A stretch of 64,000 bases of DNA from Actinocorallia herbida (GTDB lineage: Bacteria > Actinomycetota > Actinomycetes > Streptosporangiales > Streptosporangiaceae): the NCBI RefSeq assembly GCF_003751225.1, contig NZ_RJKE01000001.1, positions 930,001 through 994,000 on the forward strand, written 5' to 3'. The notes under the pieces are model-generated. The model was not told the origin of the DNA and did not search any database. It saw only the letters and a program-made list of their open reading frames with translations. Both the position numbers and the translations under genes were made by a program. Numbering within the stretch: the stretch's first letter is position 1; each line of letters starts with the position of its first letter. Positions 33,866-43,869 of this stretch are shown here, in pieces.

Positions 33866-35356
33866 TCACCGCCACTTCGGGGGGTCCAGCGCGTCGCCGG
33901 GCGGCGGGGTGACCCAGCGGGGCCGGAAATCGGCGGCCGCGCCCGGCGGAAGCACGAAGGTGAGCACGCCGTGCGGGCTGTCCATCGCCGCGAGCACGTC
34001 GTCGGGCGGGGTCCCCGCGGGCTTGACCGCGGTCCGGCCGAGGCCGTCGAGCCAGCGGGCCGTGCCCGCCAGCGACACCGTGCCGTGCCAGGAGCCGCCG
34101 CTCGCCGCGCGGTGCACGAGGCCGGCCATCGCGGTGAGCGCGCCGAGGTAGCCCGTGGCATGGTCGAGCGCCTGCGCGGGCAGCGCGCCGGGGGTCTCGG
34201 ACCTCGCCGCGCGCATCGACTCGGCGGAGACGCCCGTGGCGAACTGCACGAGGCTGTCGAACCCGCGTCGCCCGGCCCACGGCGTGCCCGGCTCGTAGGC
34301 CTGCACGTCGACCGTCACCAGCGACGGGTTGAGCGCGCCCAGGTCGTCCCGGCCGAAGCCGAGCGCGGCGAGCGCGCCGGGCCGGTACCCCTGCACGAGG
34401 ACGTCGGCGTCGGCGATGAGGTCGCGCAGAAGGGCGCGGCCCTCGGGGGTCTTCAAGTCGAGGCGGCACACGCGCTTGCCGAACGTCATGTCCAGCACCA
34501 GGCCGGGCACCTCCGGCACCGCGGGGGCGCCCACGTGCAGCACGTCGGCGCCGTAGGCGGCGAGCAGGCGGGTCGCGACGGGGCCGGCGATGACGCGGGT
34601 CAGGTCGAGTACCCGCAGGCCCTCCAGCGGCCGCTCCGCGGCCGGTGGCCGTACCACGGGCCCGTCGCCGGTCCGGTTCAGGGACAACAGCGGGCCGTGC
34701 GGGAAGGCCGCCCACTCCGCGCGGTCGCGCAGCGCCGCCGCAGCGCCGCCCGCGGCGAGCACTGCCTCCTCGACCTCGACCGCGCCGAGCGCCTCGCAGG
34801 CCCGCGCGACCGCGTCGGGTTCCGGCGGGCAGTCCAGCGCGCGCAAGGCGGCCGCCTCATGTGTGGGGAAGTTGCAGTGCAGCCTGACCCAGCCGTCGCG
34901 GGTCCGGTAGTCGCCCGACAGCTCGGCCCACAGCTGGAGCGGTCTCCCCGCGATCTTGAACACCCGTTCCGACAGGAACGCGAGCTCGGCGTGCCCGCGG
35001 TCGACGGTGGCGAGGGCCGGCGGTCCGCCGCGCAGTTCCCACAGCAGCGCCGCGGCCGCGGTCGCCGCGCCCACGCTCGCCGCCGCGACGGTGCCGACGT
35101 CGTACACCGACGGGAGCAGGTCGGTCGGGCCGCCGAACGAGACGGGGACCGGGGGGAGTTCCGCGAGGCCGAGCAGCCACGCGGTCTGGTCTTCGATCGT
35201 GTCCTTCACTTGGGCGGTCTTCCCGCCCTCCGGCCGCCGAATCACGGTGTGGCACGGGCCACTCGGCGCGAATCCGGGCACGGACCCGTCGCGCGCCATT
35301 TCCACGACCGGTCGAACCACCCGTTCGGTAAGCCGTTTTCCGGTATCCCACGGCAT
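33866..35356 (-). CDS. CoA-transferase family III (CaiB/BaiF) protein
   Basis: 496-residue family III CoA-transferase. The typical core starts RPLEGLRVLDLTRVIAGPVATRLLAAYGADVLHV, about halfway along, with the substrate-binding GYRPGALAALGFGRDDLGALNPSLV and the following FDSLVQFATG. The N-terminal 220 residues form a partial repeat of the fold, so the protein resembles a single-chain duplicated member; the canonical catalytic Asp region is at VLDMTFGKRVCRLDLK. No acyl-CoA partner gene adjoins it, so the substrate is unknown. Confidence 0.82.
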   Translation of the reverse strand: MPWDTGKRLTERVVRPVVEMARDGSVPGFAPSGPCHTVIRRPEGGKTAQVKDTIEDQTAWLLGLAELPPVPVSFGGPTDLLPSVYDVGTVAAASVGAATAAAALLWELRGGPPALATVDRGHAELAFLSERVFKIAGRPLQLWAELSGDYRTRDGWVRLHCNFPTHEAAALRALDCPPEPDAVARACEALGAVEVEEAVLAAGGAAAALRDRAEWAAFPHGPLLSLNRTGDGPVVRPPAAERPLEGLRVLDLTRVIAGPVATRLLAAYGADVLHVGAPAVPEVPGLVLDMTFGKRVCRLDLKTPEGRALLRDLIADADVLVQGYRPGALAALGFGRDDLGALNPSLVTVDVQAYEPGTPWAGRRGFDSLVQFATGVSAESMRAARSETPGALPAQALDHATGYLGALTAMAGLVHRAASGGSWHGTVSLAGTARWLDGLGRTAVKPAGTPPDDVLAAMDSPHGVLTFVLPPGAAADFRPRWVTPPPGDALDPPKWR

Positions 35357-35434
35357 TGCGGAACATTCCTACAACACTTGACCTGAATTGTTTCTCTGGA
35401 CACACTCGACAATGACGGGGAAAGGGGAGCGGGC

Positions 35435-35737
35435 ATGTCGGACGTGGAAGAGCTCACTTCGCGGCACGTCGCGGAACTGTCCTTCCTGGTCCGCAGATAT
35501 CCGGCGTGGACCATCTGGTTCGGTCCGCTCACCCGGAGCTGGTGGGCGCTGCCGCCCCGCGACCGCGACATCGGCGACTTCGTGGAGGCCGCCGACCTCG
35601 AACGCCTCGTCGCACGGATCGACCTCATCCAGTCCGAGCCCCCGGCGCTCCGGGACGCGGCGAGCTACCTCCGGCTCGGCGCTCCTCCGGTGCGGCGGGT
35701 GCCGTTGGCGGCATGGCCGGGTGACCCTGCAAGGTGA
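35435..35737 (+). CDS. Small protein of unknown function
   Basis: 100-residue protein from an ATG with a strong GGGGAAAGGGGAG site upstream. It opens SDVEELTSRHVAELSFLVRRYP and contains the aromatic-rich WTIWFGPLTRSWWALPPRDR. No domain is recognised. It stands alone between the divergent CoA-transferase gene and the lipoprotein gene at 35949; a larger frame over the same bases is a shadow. The 211 bases that follow show no gene. Confidence 0.6.
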   Translation: MSDVEELTSRHVAELSFLVRRYPAWTIWFGPLTRSWWALPPRDRDIGDFVEAADLERLVARIDLIQSEPPALRDAASYLRLGAPPVRRVPLAAWPGDPAR

Positions 35738-35948
35738 CCCGCTGTTTCCCCGGCCCGGCCACGCCGACGGCCACCAAGACGACCCCGGAGGGCGACGCGG
35801 ACGCGCTCGTTTCCTCCGGCACGCCCCTCGCGAGCGCGCCCGCCCGGTGGCCCGCCCGTCCTCCGGGGTCGTCATCCCACCGCTGACCGCACGGTTCCCG
35901 CCGTCCTGTTGCCTCGTGCGTGCGCCGTCCCGGTTAGGCTGCGCGTCC

Positions 35949-37136
35949 ATGAGTGTTCTTCGGGCTTCCGCCGCGGGGGCGGCCCTGGCGCTCGCCCTCA
36001 CGGGGTGCAGCAGCGACGACCCCCGGCCCCGCGGCACCGCCACCCCTGCGGCCTCCCTCGCCGCGGTGGAGGGCGCGCTCACCCTCGTCGTGCCCTCCGG
36101 CTATGCCGAGCAGGGCGGCACCGATCCGGCCGCCGACTGGGTGACGCCGTTCGAGGAGGCCACCGGCTGCGACGTCACGGTCCGCACGGTCGGCACCGCG
36201 CGCGAGGTGCGCGACAAGATCGCGGTCGGCGGCTACGACGGCGGGCTCGTCCCGGCCGAGGTGGCCGGGGAGCTGATCGCCGCGAACGGCGCGGCCCCGC
36301 TCAACACCGGCCTCGTGCCCGCGCTGGGCGCCATCGCGCCGGAGCTGCGCGCGCTCGTCACCGAGAAGCCCGCCGAGGACGACGACGAGGACGACGGCAA
36401 GAAGCGCAAAGACGTCGTCTACGGGGTGCCGAACGCCTGGGGCGCCGACCTCCTGCTCTACGACCCGCGGGTCGCGGCCCCGACGTCCTGGGGCGAGGTC
36501 TTCGCGCCGCAGGAGGCGCACCGGGGCGCCGTGCTGTGGCGGGACACTCCGACGACGCTCGGCCTCGCCGCGCTGTACCTCAAGGAGCGGCGGCCCAAGC
36601 TCAAGATCGGCGACCCGTTCTCGCTGACCCGCCCCCAGCTCGACGCCGTCGCCGAAGTGCTGGCCGCCGAGCGCGGGCACGTCAAGACGGTCTGGCGCGA
36701 CGGCTCCCAGCCCGTCGAGGCCCTCGCGACCGGCGGCGCCGCGCTCGAGATGGCCGACGCGCACACCCTCGACGTCCTGCTCAAGGGCGGCCTGCCGGTC
36801 GCCGAGGCCGCGCCGCGCGAGGGCCGCACCGGCTGGGCCAACGCCTGGATGATGAGCGCCACGGCCCGCCACCCGGGCTGCATGTACCGCTGGATGGACT
36901 GGGCCACCTCACCCGCGATCCAGCGCGCGATGGCCGAATGGAAGGGCGTCGCCCCCGCCAACCCCGAAGCCTGCGCCACCCTCCGCCCCGGCTTCTGCAC
37001 CGCCTACCACGTAGGCGACCGCCCCTACCTCAACACCGTCACCTTCGCCCACTCCACCACCCCCGCCTCCTGCGAGGACTGCGCCGACTGGAACACCTGG
37101 ACCCGAACCTGGTCCACCCTCACCGCCCAACCTTGA
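35949..37136 (+). CDS. PotD-like extracellular solute-binding lipoprotein, orphan
   Basis: 395-residue binding lipoprotein. Signal AAGAALALALTGC with a lipobox is followed by a PotD-like receptor: LTLVVPSGYAEQ, VTPFEEATGCDVTV, GVPNAWGADLLLYDP and WMDWATSPAIQRAMAEW. A highly charged insertion (EDDDEDDGKKRK, about residue 145) interrupts the fold before the YGVPNAW segment. No permease or ATPase gene is near. It may feed the importer at the start of the window or one elsewhere. Confidence 0.82.
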   Translation: MSVLRASAAGAALALALTGCSSDDPRPRGTATPAASLAAVEGALTLVVPSGYAEQGGTDPAADWVTPFEEATGCDVTVRTVGTAREVRDKIAVGGYDGGLVPAEVAGELIAANGAAPLNTGLVPALGAIAPELRALVTEKPAEDDDEDDGKKRKDVVYGVPNAWGADLLLYDPRVAAPTSWGEVFAPQEAHRGAVLWRDTPTTLGLAALYLKERRPKLKIGDPFSLTRPQLDAVAEVLAAERGHVKTVWRDGSQPVEALATGGAALEMADAHTLDVLLKGGLPVAEAAPREGRTGWANAWMMSATARHPGCMYRWMDWATSPAIQRAMAEWKGVAPANPEACATLRPGFCTAYHVGDRPYLNTVTFAHSTTPASCEDCADWNTWTRTWSTLTAQP

Positions 37137-37360
37137 TCCCCACCGCCCGGATGATCCCCACCCCGGCCCAGCCCGCCCCCGGGAAGGAAATCCCTAGAGG
37201 CGGTGGCCCCAGCCCGGCCAAGGGCACGGCCTGGGACGAGGATGCCTTCGAACGGGTTCCAGCCCGGCCATCGGCCATGAGCCTTGACGAGGAACCGCAC
37301 CGGTGTGATCGGGTTCTAAAGCGTCCGATCACCGGAGCGGCGAAGGAGCGACCAGAAATA

Positions 37361-37396
37361 GAGACGGGCCCGACCGCCCCCAGTCAGGCCCGTCTC
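37361..37396 (-). terminator. 10-bp perfect hairpin, minus-strand reading followed by a T-rich tail
   Basis: GAGACGGGCC (37361-37370) pairs perfectly with GGCCCGTCTC (37387-37396). Read on the minus strand the stem is followed by TATTTCTGG, the nearest to a T tract in this region. It would end transcripts coming from the possible small gene at 37515-37661. Confidence 0.5.
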
Positions 37397-37441
37397 GTGG
37401 ACGCGTGGGCGAGAACCGCCGCTGCGCGTCCTTTTTGTGGG

Positions 37442-37485
37442 AGCGGGAGCCCCTGGCCAACCCCCCGAAAGCCAGGGGCCCCGCT
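37442..37485. repeat. 15-pair hairpin with one bulge in a gene-free stretch
   Basis: AGCGGG-A-GCCCCTGGC (37442-37457) pairs with GCCAGGGGC-CCCGCT (37471-37485); the loop has 13 bases and one A is bulged. A TTTTT run lies just before it on the plus strand. The stretch 37138-37514 contains this, the hairpin at 37361-37396 and CCCCGGC/GCCGGGG at 37507-37525, and no gene that I can support. Confidence 0.6.
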
Positions 37486-37514
37486 TATCCAGTGAGGTCA
37501 GTGCCTCCCCGGCG

Positions 37515-37661
37515 TCATGCCGGGGAACCGTGAACGGTCATCGCCGGTCGCAGGGCGGGCACGCCGATGAGAGCGTGCACGAACACCCCTGAGCCGCCCG
37601 GCATGCGGGCGCGAGCGCCGGCGCCGAAGACCTCGCCTCGTCGGCTGGTCGTGCGACTCAT
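37515..37661 (-). CDS. Possible 48-residue protein
   Basis: A short frame with an unusually strong ribosome binding site (GGGGGGAG, ATG at 37661). The product starts MSRTTSRRGEVFGAGARARM and ends RPAMTVHGSPA. It is Arg/Gly/Ala-rich with no recognised domain. Its stop lies inside the CCCCGGC/GCCGGGG hairpin (37507-37525), and further hairpins follow, so it could be an independent transcript between two terminators. Without homologues or expression data it may equally be chance. Confidence 0.35.
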   Translation of the reverse strand: MSRTTSRRGEVFGAGARARMPGGSGVFVHALIGVPALRPAMTVHGSPA

Positions 37662-37786
37662 TTGCTCTCCCCCCGTGCGGTGACCGTTCTTCGGTTCTCC
37701 TCCTTTGTACGTGCCGGAGATTGTGGACGGGGAATGGGCGCGGTCTGGACCTGGCAAAGTCGCCGTGTCGTCCCGTGCCCTGACGG

Positions 37787-37826
37787 CCTTGAGCCCCGGC
37801 TTCCGGCGGGAGGACGGGGCTCAAGG
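37787..37826 (-). terminator. 11-bp perfect hairpin after gabT
   Basis: CCTTGAGCCCC (37787-37797) pairs perfectly with GGGGCTCAAGG (37816-37826) around an 18-base loop. It lies about 40 bases beyond the minus-strand gabT stop and fits a factor-independent hairpin terminator without a T tract, as is common in actinomycetes. Confidence 0.65.
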
Positions 37827-37867
37827 GGTGTCCTGGATCATGGCGCCAGAGCCGGCCGCGCGGCGCG

Positions 37868-39211
37868 TCAGCGGGTCTCGGCGATCGCCCCGGCGAGCAG
37901 GTCGAGGCCCTCGTGGAGCAGGTCCTCGGGGATCACCAGCGGCGGCAGGAACCGCAGCACGTTGCCGTAGGTGCCCGCGGTGAGCACGATCAGGCCCTGG
38001 GCGTGGCAGGCCTTGGCGATCGCGCCGGCGAGGGCCGCGTCGGGCTCGTCGGTGCCGGGCTTGACCAGTTCGATCGCGATCATCGCGCCGCGGCCGCGGA
38101 CGTCGCCGATCCGGGGGTCCCCGGCGGCGAGCTCGCGCAGCGCGGGCAGCATGATCTCGCCGATCCTGGCCGCCTTCGCGGTGATCCGATCGGCGTCCAG
38201 GGCGTCGAAGACGGCGAGGGCGGCCTCGCAGGCCAGCGGGTTGCCGCCGTAGGTGCCGCCGAGGCCGCCTCCATGGACGGCGTCCATGACCTCGGCCCGG
38301 CCGGTGACGGCGGCGAGCGGCAGGCCGCCCGCGATGCCCTTGGCGGTGGTGATCAGGTCGGGGACGATGCCCTCGTGCTCGCAGGCGAAGAGCCGCCCGG
38401 TGCGGCCGAAGCCCGTCTGGATCTCGTCGGCGATGAACAGGATGCCGTTGTCCTCGGCGAACTCGGCGATCGCCGGGAGGAAGCCGGGGGAGGGCTCGAT
38501 GAAGCCGCCCTCGCCCAGGATCGGCTCGACCAGCACGGCGGCGACGTTGTGCGCGCCGATCTGCTTGGAGATCTGGTCGATGACCTTGGCGGCGGTGGCC
38601 GGGCCGTCCTCGGTGGAGCGGTACGGGTAGGCCATCGGCACCCGGTACACCTCGGGGGCGTACGGGCCGAAACCTTCCTTGTACGGCATGTTCTTGGCCG
38701 TCAGGGTCATGGTGAGGAGGGTGCGGCCGTGGTAGCCGTGGTCGAACACCACGATCGCGGGGCGCTTGGTGGCGTACCGGGCGATCTTCACCGCGTTCTC
38801 GACGGCCTCCGCGCCGGAGTTGACGAGGATCGTCCGCTTCTCGTGGTCGCCGGGGGTGAGCGCGTTCAGCCGCTCGCACACCTCGACGTAGGGCTCGTAC
38901 GGGGTGACCATGAAACAGGTGTGGGTGAACGCCGCGACCTGCTGCTGGACCCGCCGGACGACCTCGGGGTGGGCGTTGCCGACGTTGGTGACGGCGATGC
39001 CGGAGCCGAAGTCGATGAGGCTGTTGCCGTCGACGTCCACCAGCACCCCGCCGCCCGCGGCGACGGTGTAGACCGGCAGGGTCGAGCCGACGCCCGGGGG
39101 CACGGCCTTGAGTCGGCGCTCCTGGAGGGCCCGCGACTTCGGACCGGGGATCTCGGTGACGATCTTGCGCTGCTGCGGCAGGCCCGGCCCGCCGTTCGTC
39201 GGCTCACTCAT
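37868..39211 (-). CDS. gabT: 4-aminobutyrate aminotransferase
   Basis: 447-residue class III aminotransferase of the GabT type, moving the amino group of 4-aminobutyrate to 2-oxoglutarate. Features: FGSGIAVTNVGNAHP near the start, NSGAEAVENAVKIAR, YHGRTLLTMTLT, ADEIQTGFGRTG, and the PLP lysine in TTAKGIAGG. Length matches actinobacterial GabT. The gene is divergent from a PucR regulator at 39327, and a dyad lies between them. A succinate-semialdehyde dehydrogenase gene is not adjacent; the aldehyde dehydrogenase at 48240 is a possible partner but nothing ties them. Confidence 0.9.
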   Translation of the reverse strand: MSEPTNGGPGLPQQRKIVTEIPGPKSRALQERRLKAVPPGVGSTLPVYTVAAGGGVLVDVDGNSLIDFGSGIAVTNVGNAHPEVVRRVQQQVAAFTHTCFMVTPYEPYVEVCERLNALTPGDHEKRTILVNSGAEAVENAVKIARYATKRPAIVVFDHGYHGRTLLTMTLTAKNMPYKEGFGPYAPEVYRVPMAYPYRSTEDGPATAAKVIDQISKQIGAHNVAAVLVEPILGEGGFIEPSPGFLPAIAEFAEDNGILFIADEIQTGFGRTGRLFACEHEGIVPDLITTAKGIAGGLPLAAVTGRAEVMDAVHGGGLGGTYGGNPLACEAALAVFDALDADRITAKAARIGEIMLPALRELAAGDPRIGDVRGRGAMIAIELVKPGTDEPDAALAGAIAKACHAQGLIVLTAGTYGNVLRFLPPLVIPEDLLHEGLDLLAGAIAETR

Positions 39212-39248
39212 GGACTCGACGATAAGCGGGAAGACCTAGGCTGGGGAC

Positions 39249-39280
39249 GGTCCACTCCGGACAATCGGACCGTCCGGACC
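39249..39280. promoter_or_regulatory. Inverted repeat between gabT and its divergent PucR gene
   Basis: TCCGGAC (39256-39262) and GTCCGGA (39272-39278) form a 7-bp dyad with a 9-base spacer. Outer GGTCC (39249-39253) and GGACC (39276-39280) give a second, offset pairing. Position between the divergent starts makes it a candidate PucR operator. Confidence 0.45.
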
Positions 39281-39326
39281 AGCCACCCTGGCACATCCGA
39301 GCATCCCGCGCCCGCCCTGGACGATC

Positions 39327-40682
39327 ATGGCACCGACTCTCGCCGCGGTGGCGGCCCTGCCCTCGCTGCGGCTGCTGCTGCGCTCCGACGCCTCCCTCGA
39401 CGTCCCGGTCCGCTGGGTCGCGGTCAGTGAACTGACCGATCCGACGCCGTTCCTGGAGGGCGGGGAGCTCGTCCTCACCACGGGGATGCGCCTGGACGAC
39501 GCCGACACCTACGTGGCCCGGCTCGTCGGGCGGGCCGTCGCGGGGCTCGGGTTCGGGGTGGGTCTCGGGCATGACCGGGTGCCGGAATCCCTGGTGGGGG
39601 CGGCTCGACGGCACGGGCTCCCGCTGCTGGAAGTGCCCCGGCCGACCCCGTTCGTCGCCATCGGCAAGGCGGTGTCCCGGATGCTCGCCGCCGAGCAGTA
39701 CGAGGACGTCACCCGGGCGGCCAAGGCGCAGCGGGAGCTTGCGCGGGCCGCCTTGCGCGGTCCCGACGCGGTGCTGGCCGTCCTCGCCCGGGTGCTGCGG
39801 GGCTGGGCGCTGCTCCTCGACCCGGCGGGGGAGGTGAGCCACGCCGCGCCGGATTCGGCCCGCGCGCGGGCCGCGGAAGTGGCCGTGGAACTCCCGAGGC
39901 TCGCCAGCGCCGCCAGCCTCGCGCTGCCCGGTCCGATCGTGGTGCAGCCCGTCGGGCTCGGGCGTAGGCCGCGGGCCTACCTCGCGGTCGGGACGCCCGA
40001 TCAGCTCCGGCCGGTCGCCCACACCGTCGTCGGCGCGGCCGTCTCGCTGCTCAGCCTGCGCTCGGAGACGAGCGAGCACCGGGTGCGCGAAGCACTCGGC
40101 GGCCTCCTGCTCGGCACGCCCCCGGGCTTCCCCGAGGAGCCCGTCCGGGTCCTGCTGTGCGGCCCGGACACGGCCGACGCCCTTGAGGGCGACCCGGCCG
40201 CCGACCGCTGCCTGACCGTTCCGCACGGCGCGCTCACCGCCGTCATCGCCCCCGACGCCATCGCCGACCGGATCGCCGCCCTGGCCGTCGCGGCGGGTCC
40301 GGTCGGGGTGGGCGACCCCGTCCCGCTGACCGGGGCCGTCCGCTCCCTCGGCCAGGCCGAGCGCGCCCGTCCCGGCGAAGGCGTCCGCCGCCACAGCGAC
40401 CTTCCCGGCGGCGTCCTGGGCCAGCTCGGCGACCCCGCCCGCGAAGCGGCCGCCCAGCTCCTCACCCCCCTCGACCCCGTCCTCCGCGCCTCCCTGCACG
40501 CCTACCTCGCCCACCACGGCCAGGGCGATCCCGCCGCCCGCGCCCTCGGCATCCACCGCCACACCCTTCGCCACCGTATGCGCCGCGCCGCCGACCTCCT
40601 CGACCGCGACCTCGACGACCCCACGGCCCGCGCCGAACTCTGGATAGCCCTCACCCTCACCGACGGACCGACCCCGCCATAG
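39327..40682 (+). CDS. PucR-family transcriptional regulator (second)
   Basis: 451-residue PucR-type regulator. The N-terminal domain has VRWVAVSELTDPTPFLEGGELVLTTGMRL, and the C-terminal HTH is in HGQGDPAARALGIHRHTLRHRMRRAADLLDRDLDD. It is shorter than the first PucR protein, with a degenerate middle domain. Divergent from gabT, so GABA-responsive control of gabT is the simplest reading, by analogy with GabR-like PucR proteins. Confidence 0.92.
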   Translation: MAPTLAAVAALPSLRLLLRSDASLDVPVRWVAVSELTDPTPFLEGGELVLTTGMRLDDADTYVARLVGRAVAGLGFGVGLGHDRVPESLVGAARRHGLPLLEVPRPTPFVAIGKAVSRMLAAEQYEDVTRAAKAQRELARAALRGPDAVLAVLARVLRGWALLLDPAGEVSHAAPDSARARAAEVAVELPRLASAASLALPGPIVVQPVGLGRRPRAYLAVGTPDQLRPVAHTVVGAAVSLLSLRSETSEHRVREALGGLLLGTPPGFPEEPVRVLLCGPDTADALEGDPAADRCLTVPHGALTAVIAPDAIADRIAALAVAAGPVGVGDPVPLTGAVRSLGQAERARPGEGVRRHSDLPGGVLGQLGDPAREAAAQLLTPLDPVLRASLHAYLAHHGQGDPAARALGIHRHTLRHRMRRAADLLDRDLDDPTARAELWIALTLTDGPTPP

Positions 40683-40770
40683 GCCCCTTTGTGCCTATCC
40701 TTGACCTCCCGACCCGCGGGCCCTCGTGTCCCGGCACGGCCCGACCCTCCCGGCGCGGAAAGGCGTGAGC

Positions 40771-42150
<1,380 letters not shown>

Positions 42151-42243
42151 GGCCGCGGGGCCGACGGGAAAGGGACCGTCAGGGTTCGCCATCTGTTCGT
42201 CTTTCGGGAGGCGGGCGCGCGGTGCTCGGGGGAGCATCGGCGC

Positions 42244-43863
42244 ATGAGGACTCCGGGTGTGGCGGGCGTGACCGTGCTGTTGCTGGCTGGGGCCGTCGTG
42301 CCCGGTGGGTCGGCCGCGCAGGCGGCGCCCGCTCCGGCGATCGGGTGGAAGCCGTGCAAGGCGGCGCTGCCCGCGTTCGCGGCGATGTTCGAGTCGCTCG
42401 AGGGGGTGCGGATCGAGTGCGCGAAGCTGGCGGTGCCGCTGGATCGGCGGAGGCCGGACGGTAAGAAGTTCGAGCTCGCGCTGTCGCGGATCCCGGCGGC
42501 CGGGGGGAAGCCCAAAGGGACGCTGCTGGTGAATCCGGGCGGGCCCGGCGGGACGGGGACGGACTTCGCGGTGGCCGTCGCCGGGAGGGCGTCGGCGAAG
42601 GTGCGGGCCGCCTACGACATCGTCGGGTTCGATCCGCGCGGGGTCGGCGGGAGCCGGCCGATGAGCTGCCTGCCGGACCATTTCGCCCCCGTCCGGCGCG
42701 ACTACAACCCCCGCACCCCTGCGGACTTCGCCTACTGGAAGGGACGGGCCCGCGCCTACGCCGAGGCGTGCGACAAGAAGTACGGCGGCCTCCTCGACCA
42801 TCTCAAGACGACCGACACGGTCGCCGACCTGGAGTCGATCCGCAGGGCGCTCGGGGAGCGCAGGCTGAACTTCTTCGGCGTCTCCTACGGCACCTACCTC
42901 GGCGGCGTCTACGCGACCCTGCACCCCCGCCGCGTCGGCCGGATGGTGCTGGACTCGAACGTCTCGCCCGTCGGCGTCTGGTACGAGTCCAACCTCCGGC
43001 AGAACCGGACGTTCGACCGCAACCTCGACCTCTTCTTCGCCTGGACGGCCCGGCACCAGGACGTCTACCAGGTGGGCGGCACCCGCGCCGAGGTGCGCGC
43101 CTTCTACCGGCGGACGCGCGCGGCGCTCGCCCGCAGGCCGATCAGCGCCAGCATCGGGCCGAAGCTCGCCGCCGCGGACGCCCCGGACGGGCCGACCCGG
43201 ATGGGCCCGGACGAGCTCGACGACACCTTCCTCGCCGCCGGATACCGGGCGGGCGACGGGGTGTGGCCGCTGCTCGCCCAGGCGCTCAGGGCCCGCAAGG
43301 AAGGCGACGACAAGGGCCTCGTCGTGGCCTACCAGCATCTCGGCGCGCAGAAGGAGCCCGGCGGGTACGCCGTGTACACCGGTACCCAGTGCACCGACGC
43401 GCCCTGGCCGTCGCGCTGGTCCCGGTGGCGCCGCGACCACGCCGCGATGGCCCGCCGCTTCCCGTTCATGACGTGGAGCAACGCCTGGTACAACCTGCCC
43501 TGCAAGTACTGGAAGGCCGCGCCGGGCACCCCCGTGGAGATCCGCCGCAGGGCGGGCCTGCCGCCCGTCCTGCTCTTCCAGGCCACCTACGACGCCGCGA
43601 CGCCCTTCTCCGGCGGACCGGAGATGCGCCGTCGCCTCGGCGGCCATCTGGTGGTGGAGGAGGGCGGCCTCACCCACGGGATCGTCCAGCGCGGCAACGC
43701 GGCGGTGGACCGGATCTTCGAGCGCTACCTGCTCACCGGCGCCCTGCCGGAGGGGCGGACGTCCCGGGTGCGGGCGCTGCCCGATCCCGTCCCGCCCGTG
43801 GGGCCGGACGCCGCGGCCCGCGCGGTCGCCGAGACGGCGGGGGCCCGCCTCCCCGGCCGGTGA
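42244..43863 (+). CDS. Secreted alpha/beta hydrolase, tripeptidyl aminopeptidase type
   Basis: 539-residue exported serine peptidase. A signal peptide (VTVLLLAGAVVPGGSAAQAAPA) is followed by an alpha/beta hydrolase: oxyanion PGGPGGTG, VGFDPRGVGGS, nucleophile elbow FFGVSYGTYLG, and a C-terminal TAP-like domain carrying the acid (ATYDAATP) and base (GGLTHGIV). The cap region carries several Cys, in keeping with an extracellular enzyme. ATG 42244 follows GGGGGAG. It probably releases N-terminal tripeptides, as the Streptomyces homologues do. Confidence 0.9.
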   Translation: MRTPGVAGVTVLLLAGAVVPGGSAAQAAPAPAIGWKPCKAALPAFAAMFESLEGVRIECAKLAVPLDRRRPDGKKFELALSRIPAAGGKPKGTLLVNPGGPGGTGTDFAVAVAGRASAKVRAAYDIVGFDPRGVGGSRPMSCLPDHFAPVRRDYNPRTPADFAYWKGRARAYAEACDKKYGGLLDHLKTTDTVADLESIRRALGERRLNFFGVSYGTYLGGVYATLHPRRVGRMVLDSNVSPVGVWYESNLRQNRTFDRNLDLFFAWTARHQDVYQVGGTRAEVRAFYRRTRAALARRPISASIGPKLAAADAPDGPTRMGPDELDDTFLAAGYRAGDGVWPLLAQALRARKEGDDKGLVVAYQHLGAQKEPGGYAVYTGTQCTDAPWPSRWSRWRRDHAAMARRFPFMTWSNAWYNLPCKYWKAAPGTPVEIRRRAGLPPVLLFQATYDAATPFSGGPEMRRRLGGHLVVEEGGLTHGIVQRGNAAVDRIFERYLLTGALPEGRTSRVRALPDPVPPVGPDAAARAVAETAGARLPGR

Positions 43864-43869
43864 CGCCGG

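Noticed and set aside
33829-33912. 27-residue frame with GGGGGGAGAGA before its ATG
   Set aside because: It overlaps the 3' end of the CoA-transferase gene in antisense and no homologue or context supports it.
37138-37514. tRNA or other known structured RNA
   Set aside because: No cloverleaf, anticodon arm or CCA end could be fitted to the hairpins.
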